A stretch of DNA of 64,000 nt from PRO6 sp035565775 (GCA_035565775.1 DATMRW010000021.1:930001-994000); one strand, 5' to 3'; positions 1 through 10,100 are shown, numbered from the stretch's first letter. Translations and numbers: made by a program. Notes: a model not told the origin generated them from the sequence alone.

Positions 1-1332
1 AGTCTCTCCTTCGCGGACATCCCGCCGGAGGTCGCCGAGCGCGCCAAGGCGCTGACGCTGGACTTTCTCGGCAGCGCCATCCGGGCCCGCGGCGAGGCCG
101 AATCCACGCCCTCGATCATGACCACGCTCGCCGCCCTCGGCCTCGACGGCGCAGGCCCGGTCACCGTGTTCGGCGACGGCAAGACCTACACCCCGGCGAT
201 CGCCGCGCTGATCAACGGCGCGCTCGGGCATTCGCTCGATTTCGACGACACCCACGCCGATTCCTCGCTGCATCCGAGCGCCCCCGTGGTGCCCGCCGCC
301 TTCGCGGTCGGCGAGAGCATCGGCGCGTCGGGCCGCGACGTCCTCACCGCCATCGTCGCCGGCTATGAGGTCTGCTGCCGCCTCGGCAATGCCCTCGACC
401 CGACCTCGCACTATGCCCGCGGCTTTCATCCCACCGCGACCGCCGGCACCTTCGGCGCGGCCGCAGCGGCAGCACGGCTCTATGGCTTGAGCGCGGCGCA
501 GATCGCCGCCGCCTTCGGCGTCTCGGGCAGCCAGGCCGCCGGTTCGCTGCAGTTTCTGGAGAACGGGGCGTGGAATAAGCGCTATCAGGTCGGCGCCGCC
601 GCGATGAACGGCGTAATCGCCGCAACTCTGGCCAAGCAGGGCTTCCTTGGGGCGAGCGACGCGGTCGAAGGGCGCTACGGCCTCCTGAAGGGCTATACCG
701 ATGCGCCGCACCCTGACAAAGCCGTGGCCGGCCTCGGCTCGGCCTTCGAGACCATGAAGATCGGCATCAAGCCCTATCCGAGTTGCCGCTACACCCATGC
801 GGCGGTGGATGCGCTGATCGCGATGCGCCGCGAACACAATCTGACGCCGGACCGGGTCAGCCGGGTCGAGATCGGCCTGCACCGCAACGGCATCACGCTG
901 ACCGGCGACGCCGCCACCAAGCGCCACCCGGGCAGCATCGTCGGCGGCCAGTTCTCGATGTTCTTCACCGCGGCATTGGCGCTCGAGCAGGGTTCGTTCG
1001 GCTGGGACGACTATCGGCGGCTGGGTGATCCCGCCATCAACGCCCTCGCCGACCGCATCGAGGTGGTGCAGGACGACCGCATCGAAATCGGCCGGTCGCA
1101 TCCGTTCGGCGCGCGGGTCACGGTCGAGGCCGATGGCGAGGTCCATGAGCGGATCATCATCGACCCGCCGGGCGAGCCGGACTCTTTCCCCGGCCGCGAG
1201 GCGATGCGGCAAAAATTTATGCAGCTCGCCCGCCCGGTGCTCGACGCCCGCGCCGACAGCTTTGCCGATGCGATCATGGCAATGGAAAGCTTCGAGGGCA
1301 TCGAGCGCGCATTGCGCTTTGGCCGCGCCTAG
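1..1332 (+). CDS. MmgE/PrpD family protein, 5' truncated by window edge
   Basis: The reading frame is open from base 1, so the gene starts outside the window; the first ATG inside it (118) is internal. About 443 residues are visible. The motif GHSLDFDDTH near bases 226-255, the Gly/Ala-rich helical middle and the KPYPSCRYTHAAVDAL segment (about 770-810) are typical of the MmgE/PrpD family, which includes 2-methylcitrate dehydratase and itaconate-type decarboxylases. Which reaction it performs cannot be decided here. It converges on the aminotransferase gene, and the two stop codons share the palindrome CTAG at 1329-1332. Confidence 0.9.
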   Translation, partial: SLSFADIPPEVAERAKALTLDFLGSAIRARGEAESTPSIMTTLAALGLDGAGPVTVFGDGKTYTPAIAALINGALGHSLDFDDTHADSSLHPSAPVVPAAFAVGESIGASGRDVLTAIVAGYEVCCRLGNALDPTSHYARGFHPTATAGTFGAAAAAARLYGLSAAQIAAAFGVSGSQAAGSLQFLENGAWNKRYQVGAAAMNGVIAATLAKQGFLGASDAVEGRYGLLKGYTDAPHPDKAVAGLGSAFETMKIGIKPYPSCRYTHAAVDALIAMRREHNLTPDRVSRVEIGLHRNGITLTGDAATKRHPGSIVGGQFSMFFTAALALEQGSFGWDDYRRLGDPAINALADRIEVVQDDRIEIGRSHPFGARVTVEADGEVHERIIIDPPGEPDSFPGREAMRQKFMQLARPVLDARADSFADAIMAMESFEGIERALRFGRA

Positions 1333-2516
1333 GCTGGCACCGTATCGGCGAGGTAATCGACGGCGGCCTGCGCGCCGCCCGCGCCGTGGGGAATTTTGAG
1401 CGCGCGCAGGCCCATCTCGACGACGCCGAGCGTGCCCAAAATCATCGGCGCGTTGATGTGGCCCATATGGGCGACGCGAAAGCTCCGGCCCGCGAGATCA
1501 CCGATGCCGGTGCCGAGCACGACGCCGCATTTGTCCCTGCAGTAAGCCTGCAGCGCCGCGGGATCGTGGCCTTCCGGCGTCAGGATCGCGGTCACCGTGT
1601 CCGCCCGCTCCTCGGGCCGCTCGACATTCAGCGCCAGCCCGTCCGCATCGGCCCATGCCCCGACCGCCGCGCGCACCGCACCCGCGATCAGGCGATGGCG
1701 CAGCCGCGCCGCCTCCAGCCCCTCGGCGAACAGCATGTCGATGGCGGCGCGCAGCGCGAACAAAAGATGCACCGGCGCGGTGCCGCAATAAATCCGGTAG
1801 TGCTCCTCGCCGACACGGCCGGACCAGTCCCAGTACGGCGTGCGCAGGTCGGCGGTCGCGTGAACCTTGAGCGCCCGGTCATTGGCGGCGACGAAGCCGA
1901 GGCCCGGCGGCGTCATCAGCCCCTTCTGCGAGGCGGACATCGCGACATCGACGCCCCAGGCGTCCATCTCGAACGGGATGCAGCCGAGCGAGGCCACCGT
2001 ATCGACCATCAGCAGCGCATCGTGCCCCGCCGCGCGGATCGCCTTCGCAATCGCCGGAATGTCATTGACGACGCCGGACGCGGTATCGACCTGCACGACG
2101 AGAACCGCCTTGATGCTGCGCGCAGTATCGCGCCGCAGGCGGGCCTCGACCTCCTCGGGCCGTACCGCGCGCCGCCAGCCGCCCGGTAGGAACTCGGCCT
2201 CGACGCCAAGCGTCCTGGCCGCCTCGCCCCAGCCGATGGCAAAGCGCCCGCTCTCCAGCACCAGGATGCGGTCGCCGCGCGACAGCACGTTGGTGAGGGT
2301 CGATTCCCAGGCGCCATGGCCGTTGGCAATGTGAATGTAAACTTGGCCCTTCGTCGCGAACAGTTTCCGAAGGTCGCGGAGCAGGCCCTCGCTGAGCTGC
2401 ATCATCTCGGGCGAGTAGATGTCGATGGCAGGCCGGTGCATGGCGCGCAGCACTTCGTCCGGCATCGTGGTGGGCCCAGGGATCGCCAGAAACTCGCGGC
2501 CCGCGCGCACGACCAT
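1329..2516 (-). CDS. Serine-glyoxylate / alanine-glyoxylate-type aminotransferase
   Basis: Predicted PLP-dependent class V aminotransferase of 395 residues, the usual family size. The start FLAIPGPTTMPDEVLRAM is the canonical N-terminus, and the PLP lysine is in SASQKGL (K198). VDTVASLG (about 171-178) holds the Asp expected to contact the pyridine nitrogen. I chose the ATG at 2516 because ACGGAGG lies just upstream. The open frame continues to 2894, but that part is low-quality sequence overlapping the divergent synthetase. The amino donor and acceptor are not determinable from sequence; serine, alanine and sulfonated analogues are all known in this family. Confidence 0.9.
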   Translation of the reverse strand: MVVRAGREFLAIPGPTTMPDEVLRAMHRPAIDIYSPEMMQLSEGLLRDLRKLFATKGQVYIHIANGHGAWESTLTNVLSRGDRILVLESGRFAIGWGEAARTLGVEAEFLPGGWRRAVRPEEVEARLRRDTARSIKAVLVVQVDTASGVVNDIPAIAKAIRAAGHDALLMVDTVASLGCIPFEMDAWGVDVAMSASQKGLMTPPGLGFVAANDRALKVHATADLRTPYWDWSGRVGEEHYRIYCGTAPVHLLFALRAAIDMLFAEGLEAARLRHRLIAGAVRAAVGAWADADGLALNVERPEERADTVTAILTPEGHDPAALQAYCRDKCGVVLGTGIGDLAGRSFRVAHMGHINAPMILGTLGVVEMGLRALKIPHGAGGAQAAVDYLADTVPA

Positions 2517-2793
2517 ATTGCAACCTCCGTGATTTGTTCTTGCCGCATCTTGCCATAGTGCGGCGCAGCGCAAAGAAAAAATCCGGCCTCGCGGGAGGCC
2601 TTGCGGAACGCGGCGCGGGCTTGCCGCATCAAACGGCGGCAGAAATGCCGCGCCGGATGCGACCCGGCGTGCGCTTGCCAAGCGCGCGGGCTCAGGTGCA
2701 AACTCGGCCGCAAATGGCACAAAGCCAGACAGCGGGAGGAGCATGCGGAGGCCGCACCGGCCGCCGCGTGATGCCAATGGAGTGATTGCACCC

Positions 2794-4350
2794 ATGCGCA
2801 CGCCGACCATCGCGACCCTGAGCGACCTTGCGATCCGCTCGATGGAATGGCGCGGCAGCGCCGACCTGTTCGTCGATCGCACCGAGCGGATCACCGGCCG
2901 TGCCGCGCTCGATCAGGCGCTCCGCCTTGCGCAGGCCTATGCGACCATGGGGGCGGAAGGCGGCGATGTCATCGCTTTCCTCTGCAAAAGCTCGGCGCGC
3001 CATGCGGTCGCCTGGTTTGCCGCCCCCTTGAGCGGCCGGATCGCCTGCAACCTGCATGTGCGCGAGACGCCGGAGCGGCTCGGCGAAACGCTGGCCTGGC
3101 TCGACGCCAAAATTCTGGTCCATGACGACGATCTCGACGAACTAGCTGCTGCTGCCGTCACTGCATCCCGCCGCCCGATCACCCGCATCAGCCTCGGCGC
3201 GCGCGCCAACGCCGCCGCCGACTACACCGCGCTGATTGCGGCGTACGAACCGTTCAACGTGGCAGGCGAGCGGCCGGGCCCGGACGACATCGCCGCCATC
3301 GTGCAATCATCCGGCACCACCGGCGCGCCGAAAGGCATCGTCCATACCCAGCGCACCCTGCTGGAAACCGCCAAGGGCGGCCAGGTGGTAGTCGGGCCGA
3401 TTTCGTTCGATAGCGCAACCGTGCTCTACATGCAGCCGAGCTTTGCGGCGTGGCCGATCATCGTCCTCCCCTTCGTCGGCGGCAAGGGCAAGGTCTGCTT
3501 CGGTCAGGTATTTACGCCGCAGGCCTTCCTCGAGACCTGCGAGCAGGAGCGCATCACCATGGCGCCGCTGGTGCCGACGATGTGGCGCATGGTGTTTCAG
3601 GCCGAGCCGGAAAAATACGACCTGTCATCGCTCACGCTCGTCACGATCTCCGGCGAGCCGCCGGCGCCGAGCGATGTGCGCCAGCTCTACGACAAGTTCT
3701 GCAAGACGATCCATTGCGTCTACCTGTCGGGCGAGGCGTTCACCGCCACCGGCGTGCTGGCGACGACGCCGGATCTGATGGAGCGCGGCAAGATCGGCTC
3801 GACCGGCCGCCCGGTGCTCGGCACCGACGTCAAGATCATCGCGCCCGACGGCGGCTTCAACGAAGAACTGCCGCGCGGCGAAATCGGCGAGATCGCGGTG
3901 TCCGGCCCCTCGCTTGCCTCGGGCTACTGGAAAGACCTGTCGCTGACGCGGAAGAAATTTTCCTATGGCTGGTGGCGCAGCGGCGATCTCGGCATGATCG
4001 ACGACGACGACTTTCTGTGGATCAAGGGCCGCATCGACAACGTCATCAATTCCGGCGGCATCAAGATCAGCGGCGAGGAAATCGAGCACGCGCTCCTTGC
4101 CCATCCCGCCGTCGTCCAATGCGCGGTAATCGGCCAGCCCGATTCCGCCTTCGGCCAGCGCATCGAGGCCTACGTCGTTTCGCGCCAAGGCGATCTTGCC
4201 TGCGAGGAGCTTGCATCTTTCCTGCGCAACGAGCGCCAGCTCGCAGGCTTCAAGGTGCCGAAAGAGTTTCATTTCGTCGCGGAATTGCCGACCGGCCCGA
4301 CCGGGAAGCTCTACCGCCGCGCCCTCCGCATCGAAACGGAGGCGGTCTGA
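2794..4350 (+). CDS. AMP-forming acyl-CoA synthetase / ligase
   Basis: ANL-superfamily enzyme of 518 residues expected to activate a carboxylic acid as acyl-adenylate and then acyl-CoA. The P-loop-like motif SSGTTGAPKG is at residues 172-181. The hinge and C-terminal motifs RSGDLG, KGRIDNVINSGG and GPTGKLYRR, the last with the catalytic Lys, are present. The ATG at 2794 fits the family N-terminus and has GGAG about 11 nt upstream; an in-frame ATG at 2743 would add an Arg/Pro-rich extension that looks non-coding. It is divergent from the aminotransferase and about 50 bp before the hydrolase gene, so both may be co-transcribed. The acid substrate is unknown. Confidence 0.9.
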   Translation: MRTPTIATLSDLAIRSMEWRGSADLFVDRTERITGRAALDQALRLAQAYATMGAEGGDVIAFLCKSSARHAVAWFAAPLSGRIACNLHVRETPERLGETLAWLDAKILVHDDDLDELAAAAVTASRRPITRISLGARANAAADYTALIAAYEPFNVAGERPGPDDIAAIVQSSGTTGAPKGIVHTQRTLLETAKGGQVVVGPISFDSATVLYMQPSFAAWPIIVLPFVGGKGKVCFGQVFTPQAFLETCEQERITMAPLVPTMWRMVFQAEPEKYDLSSLTLVTISGEPPAPSDVRQLYDKFCKTIHCVYLSGEAFTATGVLATTPDLMERGKIGSTGRPVLGTDVKIIAPDGGFNEELPRGEIGEIAVSGPSLASGYWKDLSLTRKKFSYGWWRSGDLGMIDDDDFLWIKGRIDNVINSGGIKISGEEIEHALLAHPAVVQCAVIGQPDSAFGQRIEAYVVSRQGDLACEELASFLRNERQLAGFKVPKEFHFVAELPTGPTGKLYRRALRIETEAV

Positions 4351-4398
4351 ACCGCACTTTTGCAATCGCAACTCGGCTTTTGGAAAGGGAGAGAACAC

Positions 4399-5577
4399 AT
4401 GTCAGCGAAGATCGATGAGGCCCTGCGCAGCGCATGCGAGGCGAACCAGATTCCGGGCGTGGTCGCGATCGCCGGGACCAGCAGCGAGACGCTTTATGAG
4501 GGCGCGTTCGGCAAGCGCGACCTCTCCAAGCCGGACGCGATGACCATGGACAGCGTGTTCTGGATCGCCTCCATGACCAAGGCGATCACCACCGCTGCCG
4601 CGATGCAGCTCGTCGAACAGGGCAAGCTCTCGCTCGACGAGCCGATCGGAAAAGTATTGCCCGACCTTGCAAGCCCGCAGGTGCTCGAGGGCTTCGACGA
4701 ATCCGGGGCGCCGAAACTGCGGCCGGCCAAGGGCGCGATCACGCTGCGCCAGCTCATGACCCATACCGCCGGCTTCTGCTACGATATGTGGAACGGCGAA
4801 ATGGTCAAATACCTCGCCGCCGCCGGAAAGCCGTCGATCACCACCTGCCAGAACGCGGCGCTCGAATTGCCGCTGTCGTCCGACCCCGGCACGCGCTGGG
4901 AATACGGCATCAACATCGATTTCGTCGGCAAGGCGGTCGAGGCGGCCAGCGGCCAGAAGCTCGGCGAATACCTGCGCGCCAACATTTTTGCGCCGCTCGG
5001 CATGTCCGACACCGGCTTCAAACTCGGTGACGATCAGCGCAAGCGGCTGGTCGGCATGCATGTCCGCAATGCCGATGGATCGCTGTCGCCGATCCCATTC
5101 GAAATCGAGCAGAACCCCGAATTCGAAATGGGCGGCGGCGGTCTCTACGGCACCCCGCGCGACTATCTCGCCTTCGCCCGCATGATCTTGAACAAGGGCA
5201 AGGGCAACGGCCATCAGCTGCTCAAGCCCGAGACGGTGGCCACGATGACGCAGAACCAGATGGGCGCCCTCAACGTCACAAAGATGATCTCGGCCGTGCC
5301 GTTCGCCACCAATGACGTCGATCTCTATCCCGGCATGGTCAAGAAATGGGGACTGAGCTTCCTCATCAACACGGAAAAGACGCCCGAGGGCCGCAGCGCC
5401 GGCAGCCTCGCCTGGGCCGGCCTCGCCAACACCTATTACTGGATCGACCCGGCGGCCGACATCGCCGGCGTCATCGCGATGCAGGTGCTGCCCTTCGCCG
5501 ATCCGGAATGCCTCAAGGCTTTCGCCGCACTCGAGCGCGGCATCTATGAGGAATACGCGGCCAAGCGGGCGGCGTAA
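4399..5577 (+). CDS. Class C beta-lactamase-fold serine hydrolase (esterase-like)
   Basis: A 392-residue member of the serine beta-lactamase/family VIII esterase group. The nucleophile motif SMTK is at residues 58-61, and Y169 in RWEYGINID is the likely second catalytic residue. No signal peptide is visible, so it is probably cytoplasmic and an esterase or lactone hydrolase rather than a secreted beta-lactamase. That role is inferred. The start follows AAAGGGAGAG, which is a better ribosome site than anything upstream of the longer in-frame ATG at 4360. A strong hairpin follows the gene at 5601-5630. Confidence 0.87.
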   Translation: MSAKIDEALRSACEANQIPGVVAIAGTSSETLYEGAFGKRDLSKPDAMTMDSVFWIASMTKAITTAAAMQLVEQGKLSLDEPIGKVLPDLASPQVLEGFDESGAPKLRPAKGAITLRQLMTHTAGFCYDMWNGEMVKYLAAAGKPSITTCQNAALELPLSSDPGTRWEYGINIDFVGKAVEAASGQKLGEYLRANIFAPLGMSDTGFKLGDDQRKRLVGMHVRNADGSLSPIPFEIEQNPEFEMGGGGLYGTPRDYLAFARMILNKGKGNGHQLLKPETVATMTQNQMGALNVTKMISAVPFATNDVDLYPGMVKKWGLSFLINTEKTPEGRSAGSLAWAGLANTYYWIDPAADIAGVIAMQVLPFADPECLKAFAALERGIYEEYAAKRAA

Positions 5578-5600
5578 GCGCGCAGGCAGTTGCAGAAAAC

Positions 5601-5630
5601 AAGAGTGGCCGGATCCCTCCGGCCACTCTT
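5601..5630. terminator. Perfect 12-bp hairpin between convergent genes
   Basis: AAGAGTGGCCGG (5601-5612) pairs with CCGGCCACTCTT (5619-5630) around a 6-nt loop. It lies between the hydrolase stop and the convergent kinase stop, so it can end transcripts from both sides. A short T run follows on the minus strand; the plus strand has only scattered T. Confidence 0.75.
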
Positions 5631-5652
5631 CGTTTGCGTTGGCGGAAAGAAC

Positions 5653-6654
5653 TTACACCGGCAGGCCGTGCTGCTGCGCCAGTTCCTTCAGGGAGGCCTG
5701 CGGGCGCGCGCCGATGTGCTGGATCACTTCCGCCGCCGCGAGCGCGCCAAGGCGGGCGGCGGTCGCATGATCGGTCTCGCGCACCAGCCCGAACAAAAAG
5801 CCCGCAGCGAACAGATCGCCGGCGCCGGTGGTGTCCACGAGCTTGTCGATCGGATGTGCCGGCACCGCCGTCAGGCCGTTTTCCGCGACCACGATGCAGC
5901 CATTCTCGCTGCGCGTGACCACGGCGAGGCCCGCATCCTGCCGCAGCTGCGCCAGAGCGCCGTCGAAATCCGAGGTCTCATACAGCGACAGCAACTCGGC
6001 CTCGTTGGCGAAAACGAGGTCGACCGCGCGCGAGCGCATCAGGTGCAGAAACTCGTCGCGGTAGCGGCCGACGCAAAATGCGTCGGACAGCGTCAGCGCC
6101 ACCTGCCGCCCGGCCTCATGGGCGATCTTCGACGCCTTCAAAAAGGCCTCCTTGGCCTGCGGCGGATCCCACAGATAGCCTTCGAGATAGGTGTAGCGGG
6201 CCGCCGCGACCTGAGCCGGGTCGATGTCATCCGGCACGAGGTTCTGCGCCGCGCCGAGATAGGTGTTCATGGTGCGCTCGCCGTCGGGCGTCACCAGCAC
6301 ATAGCAGCACGCCGTCGCCGGGCCGTCGCTCGCGGCCGGCGTATTGAAGGTGACCTTCGCGGCGCGAATATCGTGGCTGAAGGCGCCGCCGAGCTGATCG
6401 TTCTTGACCTTGCCGATGAAGGCCGCGCGGGCGCCGAAATCGGCGACGCCGGCGATCGTGTTGGCGGCCGAACCGCCGGAAATCTCCACCGCCGGGCCCA
6501 TCGCGCTGTAGATCGCGGTGGCGCGCGCCTCGTCGATCAGCGCCATGCTGCCCTTGGCCATGCCCTGCGCGACGAGGAAATCCTCCTCGGTCCGCGCCAT
6601 GATATCGACAATAGCGTTGCCGATTCCGAGGACGTCGTAAGTCGCAGAGGTCAT
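5653..6654 (-). CDS. PfkB-family carbohydrate kinase, adenosine-kinase-like
   Basis: Predicted ATP-dependent sugar or nucleoside kinase of 333 residues. The N-terminal VLGIGNAIVDI and GGSAANT motifs and the C-terminal PfkB signature DTTGAGDLFAAGF, with the catalytic Asp and anion-hole glycines, are all present. Homologues in this group are usually labelled adenosine kinase, but substrate assignment within PfkB kinases is uncertain. The start at 6654 gives the family N-terminus; an ATG nine codons upstream (6681) is possible, and neither has a convincing ribosome site. The frame stays open to 8313 only as a shadow of murJ. Divergent from murJ. Confidence 0.85.
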   Translation of the reverse strand: MTSATYDVLGIGNAIVDIMARTEEDFLVAQGMAKGSMALIDEARATAIYSAMGPAVEISGGSAANTIAGVADFGARAAFIGKVKNDQLGGAFSHDIRAAKVTFNTPAASDGPATACCYVLVTPDGERTMNTYLGAAQNLVPDDIDPAQVAAARYTYLEGYLWDPPQAKEAFLKASKIAHEAGRQVALTLSDAFCVGRYRDEFLHLMRSRAVDLVFANEAELLSLYETSDFDGALAQLRQDAGLAVVTRSENGCIVVAENGLTAVPAHPIDKLVDTTGAGDLFAAGFLFGLVRETDHATAARLGALAAAEVIQHIGARPQASLKELAQQHGLPV

Positions 6655-6753
6655 GATCCGTGGTCCGGTGGCTGAAAACATCGTATGGGAGGGAATAGCG
6701 CGACCTATCACGTTCCACCGCAGGCCAGCAAGCAGACCGCCCGGACGCTGCCG

Positions 6754-8274
6754 ATGATCCGTCACCTCCTCACCGTCTCGACCGGCACCCTGGCGTCGCG
6801 GCTGCTCGGCTTTGCCCGCGACGCGCTGACGGCGGCGCTGCTCGGCGCCGGGCCCGTGGCGGACGCCTATCTCGCGGCGTTTCAGCTCATCACCGTGGTC
6901 CGCCGCCTCGTCACCGAGGGCGCGCTGAATGCTGCGCTGGTGCCGTCGTTTCTGCGCGTGGAGGCCGAACAGGGCGCGCGCGCGGCGGCGGCATTCGCCG
7001 GGCGGGTGCTCGGCACCATCGGCCTTCTGACCATTGCCGCCGCGCTGCTGCTCGGCGTCCTGACGCCGTTCGCCCTGTCGCTGATCGCGCCCGGTTTCGA
7101 CGCCCCGGCGCTGGCGATGGCAAGCCGGGCGGCGCGCCTGATGCTGCCTTACATCGCATTCGTTGGCCCGGTCGCGGTGCTGATGGGGCTTTTGAACGCC
7201 AAGCAGCGCTTCGCCTTCGCCGCGTTCTCGCCGCTGCTGTTCAACATCACGCTCATCGCCGTGCTGGCATTTCTCCTTGTCCGCCAGCCCGAAGCGGAGT
7301 CGGCCGCGCTCATCCTCGCCGCCACCATCGGCATTGCCGGCTGCCTGCAGCTCGTGGCGCTCGGCACCCATGGCCGCCGCATCGCGAGCTCGATCCGGCC
7401 GACGTTCGACGCCGCCATGCGGCGCTTTCTCGCCAGCGCGGTGCCGGGCGCAGCCGCATCGGCGATGCCGCAGCTCCTGATCCTGGCGGGCGTTGTCGTC
7501 GCCTCCAGTTCGTCCTCCGCGGTGTCGTGGCTCTATTTCGCCAACCGCCTGATCGATCTGCCGCTCGGCCTTGTCGGCGTCGCGATGGGCACCGTGCTGA
7601 TGCCGGAGCTGTTCCACGCCGCGCAGAACGACGACCGCGGCCATTGGCTGCGCACCCAGCGGCACGCGGTGGTGATGGCGCTGGCGCTGTCGCTTCCCGC
7701 GACCCTCGGGCTGATGGTGCTGGCCGAGCCAGTCGTTTTCATGCTGTTTCAGCACGGCGCATTCAGCGCGGAGGATGCGCGCGCGACCGCCGGGGTCTTG
7801 ACCGCGCTGGCCCTCGGCCTGCCTGCGCAGGTGCTGATCAAAAGCCTTTCGCCGGTGTTTTTCGCTCATGGTGACACCCGAACACCGTTGATCGCCACGC
7901 TCGGCGGGGTGGCGATCGCGCTGATCGCCGGACTGCTGCTGCAACCGCACTGGGACGCGGTCGGGGTCGCCCTCGCCATCGCCCTTGCCGCATGGGGCGG
8001 CCTCGCCTGGCTCGCGCTGCGGGCGAAGCGCGCCTACGGCCTTGGCCTTGACGCCGCCACCGGCGGGCAGGTCACGCGCATTGCCGCCGCAGCCCTGCTG
8101 ATGGCCGCGGTGCTGCGGCTCATCGCGGAAATGGCCTTCCCGCTCAGCGATTTCAGCGCGCTGGCGGGGGCCACGGCGGCGCTCATCATCGCCGCGATCG
8201 GGCTCTACGGCCTGCTGCTTGTCGCGTTCGGCGCACTGAAGTGGCAAGACCTTCGGGCCGCGCTTCGCCGCTAA
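6754..8274 (+). CDS. murJ: Lipid II flippase MurJ (MviN)
   Basis: A 506-residue polytopic inner-membrane protein of the MOP superfamily that moves lipid II across the membrane for peptidoglycan synthesis. The N-terminus MIRHLLTVSTGTLASRLLGF, the conserved ARDALTAALLGAG and DAYLAAFQL segments, and about 14 hydrophobic helices match MurJ. I chose the ATG at 6754 because upstream in-frame sequence is polar and unlike the family. trpS follows about 70 bp downstream, the usual order in rhizobial relatives. Confidence 0.95.
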   Translation: MIRHLLTVSTGTLASRLLGFARDALTAALLGAGPVADAYLAAFQLITVVRRLVTEGALNAALVPSFLRVEAEQGARAAAAFAGRVLGTIGLLTIAAALLLGVLTPFALSLIAPGFDAPALAMASRAARLMLPYIAFVGPVAVLMGLLNAKQRFAFAAFSPLLFNITLIAVLAFLLVRQPEAESAALILAATIGIAGCLQLVALGTHGRRIASSIRPTFDAAMRRFLASAVPGAAASAMPQLLILAGVVVASSSSSAVSWLYFANRLIDLPLGLVGVAMGTVLMPELFHAAQNDDRGHWLRTQRHAVVMALALSLPATLGLMVLAEPVVFMLFQHGAFSAEDARATAGVLTALALGLPAQVLIKSLSPVFFAHGDTRTPLIATLGGVAIALIAGLLLQPHWDAVGVALAIALAAWGGLAWLALRAKRAYGLGLDAATGGQVTRIAAAALLMAAVLRLIAEMAFPLSDFSALAGATAALIIAAIGLYGLLLVAFGALKWQDLRAALRR

Positions 8275-8343
8275 ACCTCCTTGCGCGGCGGCAACCTGCA
8301 TGGCAAGGACCACCCGTCAGACTGGGCTCAAGGACGAAATTTC

Positions 8344-9393
8344 ATGGCGACGAACGAACTCGTATTTTCCGGCGTGCAACCGACAGGGAACCTGCATCTC
8401 GGCAACTATCTTGGCGCCATCGTCAATTTCGTGAAGCTCCAGGAGACGCATCGCTGCGTCTACTGCGTTGTCGACATGCATGCGATCACCATGCCCGTGT
8501 CGGTGTGGGGGGGCCCGGAAGAGCTGACGCGGTGCACCCGCGAGGTCACCGCCGCCTTCATCGCGGCCGGCATCGACCCGAAGAAGAACATCATTTTCAA
8601 CCAGAGTCAGGTGACGGGCCATGCCGAGCTGACCTGGGTGTTCAACTGCATTGCCCGCATCGGCTGGCTCAACCGCATGACCCAGTTCAAGGAGAAGGCC
8701 GGAAAGGACCGGGAAAACGCCTCGGTCGGCCTCTACGACTATCCGGTGCTGATGGCCGCCGACATTCTGCTCTACCGCGCCACCCACGTGCCGGTCGGCG
8801 AGGACCAGAAGCAGCACCTCGAACTGACCCGCGACATCGCGCAAAAGTTCAACAACGATTTCTCCGAGTCGATTGCCGCGCGCGGCTTTGGCGAGGCCTA
8901 TTTTCCGATGCCCGAGCCGGTCATCACAGGCCCGGCGACGCGCGTGATGTCGCTCCGCGACGGCACGAAGAAGATGTCAAAGTCGGATGCTTCCGACTAT
9001 TCGCGCATCAACCTGACCGACGATGCCGACGCCATCGCGCAGAAGGTGCGCAAGGCCAAGACCGACCCCGAGCCGTTGCCGAGTGAGGAAAAGGGCCTCG
9101 CGCAGCGCCCCGAGGCCGACAACCTTGTCGGCATCTACGCCGCGCTCGCCGGGCAGCCCAAGAGCGACGTCCTGCGCGAGTTCGGCGGGGCGCAGTTCTC
9201 GGGCTTCAAGACCAATCTGGTCGACCTCGCGGTCGCCAAGCTCGGCCCGATCGCTGCTGAGACCAAGCGCCTGACCAACGATCCCGCCTATGTCGATTCC
9301 GTCCTCAGCGACGGCGCCGAGCGCGCCAACGCGATCGCGAGCGAGACCATCACAGCGGTCAAGGACATCGTCGGCTTTATCCGCAAAAAGTAG
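8344..9393 (+). CDS. trpS: Tryptophan--tRNA ligase
   Basis: Class Ic aminoacyl-tRNA synthetase of 349 residues that charges tRNA-Trp in the cytoplasm. The HIGH-type motif is PTGNLHLGN (residues 13-21) and the KMSKS loop is intact near residue 210 ([10 protein letters not shown]). The ATG at 8344 gives the canonical start [15 protein letters not shown]; an in-frame ATG at 8281 would add an unrelated 21-residue leader. A stable hairpin follows at 9470-9498. Confidence 0.97.
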   Translation: MATNELVFSGVQPTGNLHLGNYLGAIVNFVKLQETHRCVYCVVDMHAITMPVSVWGGPEELTRCTREVTAAFIAAGIDPKKNIIFNQSQVTGHAELTWVFNCIARIGWLNRMTQFKEKAGKDRENASVGLYDYPVLMAADILLYRATHVPVGEDQKQHLELTRDIAQKFNNDFSESIAARGFGEAYFPMPEPVITGPATRVMSLRDGTKKMSKSDASDYSRINLTDDADAIAQKVRKAKTDPEPLPSEEKGLAQRPEADNLVGIYAALAGQPKSDVLREFGGAQFSGFKTNLVDLAVAKLGPIAAETKRLTNDPAYVDSVLSDGAERANAIASETITAVKDIVGFIRKK

Positions 9394-9469
9394 TCTACGC
9401 GTTTTAGGCTCCTTCCGCCTCAATCCATTTTCCAATTGAATATAGAGGGATAGTCGCAACTCCCGGAAA

Positions 9470-9498
9470 GGTCCGGCCCGTTTTCAGCGGGCCGGACC
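9470..9498 (+). terminator. GC-rich hairpin after trpS
   Basis: GGTCCGGCCCG (9470-9480) pairs perfectly with CGGGCCGGACC (9488-9498) across a 7-nt loop, 77 bp after the trpS stop. There is no U-tract, so it may terminate weakly, or act as an RNA end stabiliser. Confidence 0.55.
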
Positions 9499-9605
9499 AT
9501 CGCCTCGCCACAATTTGACGGTTCCCGTTGAGTGAGGTGATACCGCTTGTCGATGAGCCATTCGTCATGGCAGCATCGCGGCCGGACAGGGGATAAGGGC
9601 GCCGG

Positions 9606-10100
9606 ATGAACTCGAAACGCCGCAGCTACGAATCAGGCCACCGACCGAAATGCCTGGTCCTGATCGATGACACGCCCGAATGCGACCGCGCGGTCTATTA
9701 CGCGAGCCGCTGGGCGGCGCGGGTCGGCGGCGGCGTGGTCATGCTGCGGGTGATCGAAGTCGAGGACCGCAACCAGCAATGGCTCGGCGTGGCCGACATC
9801 ATGCGCGCGGAGGCTCTCGAAAACGCCAATCTGGCGCTCGACCGTGCGGCCGGGCGCGCCAACGGCCTCGCCGCGATCACGCCCGAGCGGCTGCTCCTGG
9901 AAGGCGAGGCGCGCGAGCAGATCGTCAACGTGATCGAGAACGACGTCGACATCTCCATGCTGGTGCTGGCCGCCGCGGTGGGTGCGGAAGGTCCCGGCCC
10001 GATCATCACGTCGGTGGCCAAAACCGCCGGCTCATTCCCAATCCCGGTGGTTCTCGTCCCTGGCAATCTCAGTGACGAAGATATGGACAGCCTGACCTGA
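9606..10100 (+). CDS. Universal stress protein (UspA) domain protein
   Basis: A single 164-residue Usp domain. The start segment KCLVLIDDTPECDRAVYYA, a middle region of charged helices and the C-terminal SVAKTAGSFPIPVVLVPG fit the alpha/beta Usp fold. The classical ATP loop G-2x-G-9x-G is poorly preserved, so nucleotide binding is uncertain. A purine-rich stretch GGGGATAAGG lies just before the ATG. The gene sits alone between trpS and nfuA; role in stress survival is inferred from the family. Confidence 0.85.
   Translation: MNSKRRSYESGHRPKCLVLIDDTPECDRAVYYASRWAARVGGGVVMLRVIEVEDRNQQWLGVADIMRAEALENANLALDRAAGRANGLAAITPERLLLEGEAREQIVNVIENDVDISMLVLAAAVGAEGPGPIITSVAKTAGSFPIPVVLVPGNLSDEDMDSLT

Noticed and set aside
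2517..2894. N-terminal extension of the aminotransferase
   Set aside because: The ATG at 2516 has a strong ribosome site and gives the canonical N-terminus; the extension overlaps the divergent synthetase.
6655..8313. Minus-strand open frame extending the PfkB kinase to 886 residues
   Set aside because: It is antisense to murJ, is rich in Arg/Gln/Gly/Asp and lacks any domain; it is a GC-rich shadow frame.
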